Assembly (NCBI GenBank): GCA_030789695.1 | Contig: CM061139.1 | Location: forward strand, 111,016,837-111,080,836 | Direction of reading: 5' to 3' | From: Scilla litardierei | Taxonomy: Eukaryota; Streptophyta; Magnoliopsida; Asparagales; Asparagaceae | Length of the DNA: 64,000 bases | In this document: positions 63,052 to 64,000 of the stretch, piece by piece | How positions within the stretch are numbered: position 1 is the stretch's first letter | How the letters are laid out: the number at the start of each line of letters is the position of its first letter | Position numbers and translations under genes: made by a program | The notes under the pieces: model-generated | What the model saw: the letters and a program-made list of their open reading frames with translations, nothing else | What the model was told of the DNA's origin: nothing | Database searches by the model: none

Positions 63052-64000
63052 TCAATGCTCTGATGATACGGTAATTACAGTGGGAAATTTGCCTACATCT
63101 TTACAGAATAATGTCTCGAATTGTCGCATCCTCTCTTCAAGGTCTTCCAGCCATCCTTCGGCCTCAGGCAGGCGGTTAGCCTTCCATTGCCTTATTACCG
63201 GTGGGACCGGGCTTCTATCTTTAAGTTGAATATTTACAAAGTGATTATTATTTACAAAACCTATGGTGAAGGGACCACGTTTCGTACCTTGGTGTGGTCC
63301 TGATCTTAACGGAAAAAATGAAAGACATTGTTGCATTGACAGCAGATGTATTACACAGTTATAACGACTTGAGATAATATGTCCAACTTCAGGGAAGGTC
63401 ATCCAATATTGCATCGGGGGGTGGTCACCCATATAGTTAATTGACACTACCTGTTCTTGTGCACTTTCCTCACCCATCACCTTTGAGTACACATCATAGT
63501 GGTCACGCAGCTCTTGAAGCAATTCTCTTCTGACCACCTTCCACTGGTCCTCTCCCATCCCTAGATGTGAAGATATAGCCCTGTAACCACAGTTCCCATC
63601 TGCCGTCACATCTGTGACGTTCGATATATATTTGGCGATTGCAGCGGGGAATTGATCAAGATAAGGTATGCCTCCTTGAACGGCTCTAGCGTCCTTTGCT
63701 TCATAATTTGCTGCTGCAAATGAAGCTGTAGCAGAAACCCCAGTCATACTGCCAGATGTCACGGCTTTGCCAGTTGGTTTCTTTCTAGCAAGTTGAGGAG
63801 GAATGGGTGGGGCAGACGTATTTTTTATCCTTTGGGACCGTCTCGGCTGGACACGGCCGACGCTTTCTTGTTTAGATGAGACTTCAGGTGGAATTTGAGC
63901 AGAGCAACTAGCCGCATCGCCGAAGTCATGATCAAAATGAGCAGGATGAATGGGGGTGGCTGTTTCTTCATTTGTCAAATTAATATCCCTTTTTCTTCTT
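63052..64000 (-). CDS. OTU-type cysteine protease gene, 5' end beyond the window
   Basis: The frame is open from the window edge (through KRDINLTNEETATP) to the stop at 63,052, with more than 308 codons visible. Counting from residue 1 at 63,978, the OTU catalytic segment is TADGNCGYRAISS with Asp 127 and Cys 130, and the catalytic His is in NNNHFVNIQL at 246. The N-terminus is basic (PRRSQRIK, an AT-hook-like or nuclear signal) and low complexity. OTU proteases remove ubiquitin or ubiquitin-like proteins. Cysteine protease genes of the ULP1 class are known MULE cargo and OTU genes also turn up in plant transposons, so this may be cargo of the large element. No ATG is seen upstream within the window; the codon at 63,978 is TTG, so the true start lies outside. 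Confidence 0.8.
   Translation of the reverse strand, partial: RRKRDINLTNEETATPIHPAHFDHDFGDAASCSAQIPPEVSSKQESVGRVQPRRSQRIKNTSAPPIPPQLARKKPTGKAVTSGSMTGVSATASFAAANYEAKDARAVQGGIPYLDQFPAAIAKYISNVTDVTADGNCGYRAISSHLGMGEDQWKVVRRELLQELRDHYDVYSKVMGEESAQEQVVSINYMGDHPPMQYWMTFPEVGHIISSRYNCVIHLLSMQQCLSFFPLRSGPHQGTKRGPFTIGFVNNNHFVNIQLKDRSPVPPVIRQWKANRLPEAEGWLEDLEERMRQFETLFCKDVGKFPTVITVSSEH

Larger units (their letters stand above)
36110..64000 (+). mobile_element. Candidate giant FAR1/MULE-type element, right end outside window
   Basis: The left border is a sharp change from (TA)n to GGGTAAAATGCGCCTGAGG, which has the style of a MULE terminal repeat. The interval holds a FAR1-like transposase, coiled-coil paralogs, exon-capture cassettes, tandem arrays and an OTU protease gene. 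It is tied together by a dispersed AACGCGCACAACGG motif present from 36.5 to 62.9 kb and, as far as I could read, absent to the left. No inverted copy of the left end was found, so the element either continues beyond 64,000 or is a cluster of related nested elements. Confidence 0.5.

Overview
This is a flowering-plant nuclear window built almost entirely of transposable elements and gene fragments carried by them. The plant signs are an Athila-type gypsy retroelement with a plant tRNA-Asp primer site, plant L1-type LINEs, a Helitron 3' end, a CACTA end, a FAR1/FRS-type MULE transposase, and broken exons of plant genes (MSBP1-like, PFP-alpha, a receptor-like cytoplasmic kinase, a YbaB/STIC2-like protein, PP4/PPX phosphatase, HSP70, DUF674). 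I cannot name the species. No intact single-copy host gene is visible.

Layout. 1-9,873 (minus strand): a non-autonomous Athila-like element with two tandem 1,818-bp LTRs (8,056-9,873 and 6,053-7,870), a tRNA-Asp primer site after each, a broken gag-protease (5,916-3,134), no reverse transcriptase or integrase, and an open Athila ORF1 (1,925-99). The LTRs hold hairpins with constant loops, variable stems and covarying stem bases, plus an array of a 14-bp palindrome that recurs beside a TATA box upstream of ORF1. 10,102-16,835: exon fragments of four unrelated genes, all on the plus strand, ending in a CACTA transposon 3' terminus; probably a Pack-CACTA whose 5' end is missing. 16,850-17,750: pyrimidine-rich tract. 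17,750-36,109: LINEs, a Helitron and MITE-like units, most of them bordered by long (TA)n tracts. The Helitron 3' end is at 27,814; its helicase remnant is fused to a truncated LINE endonuclease, and it carries PPX exons and an unrecognised multi-exon gene.

36,110 to the right edge looks like one very large FAR1/MULE-type element or element cluster. It begins right after a (TA)n tract and holds a FAR1-like transposase with one nonsense codon, three paralogous two-exon coiled-coil genes, a proline-rich ORF, four minus-strand cassettes and one plus-strand unit with a shared promoter but different captured exons, a 410-bp tandem array, a 31-copy 187-bp satellite, and an OTU-type protease gene running off the window. 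The whole interval is seeded with an inverted-pair motif around AACGCGCACAACGG, which I did not see left of 36.5 kb. Its ACGCGC core resembles the FHY3/FAR1 binding site CACGCGC, so these may be transposase binding sites. The right terminus was not found.

How the parts may work together is inference: the FAR1-like transposase would recognise the dispersed motif, the cassettes would express captured exons from a common promoter and leader exon, and the coiled-coil and OTU proteins would be accessory cargo.
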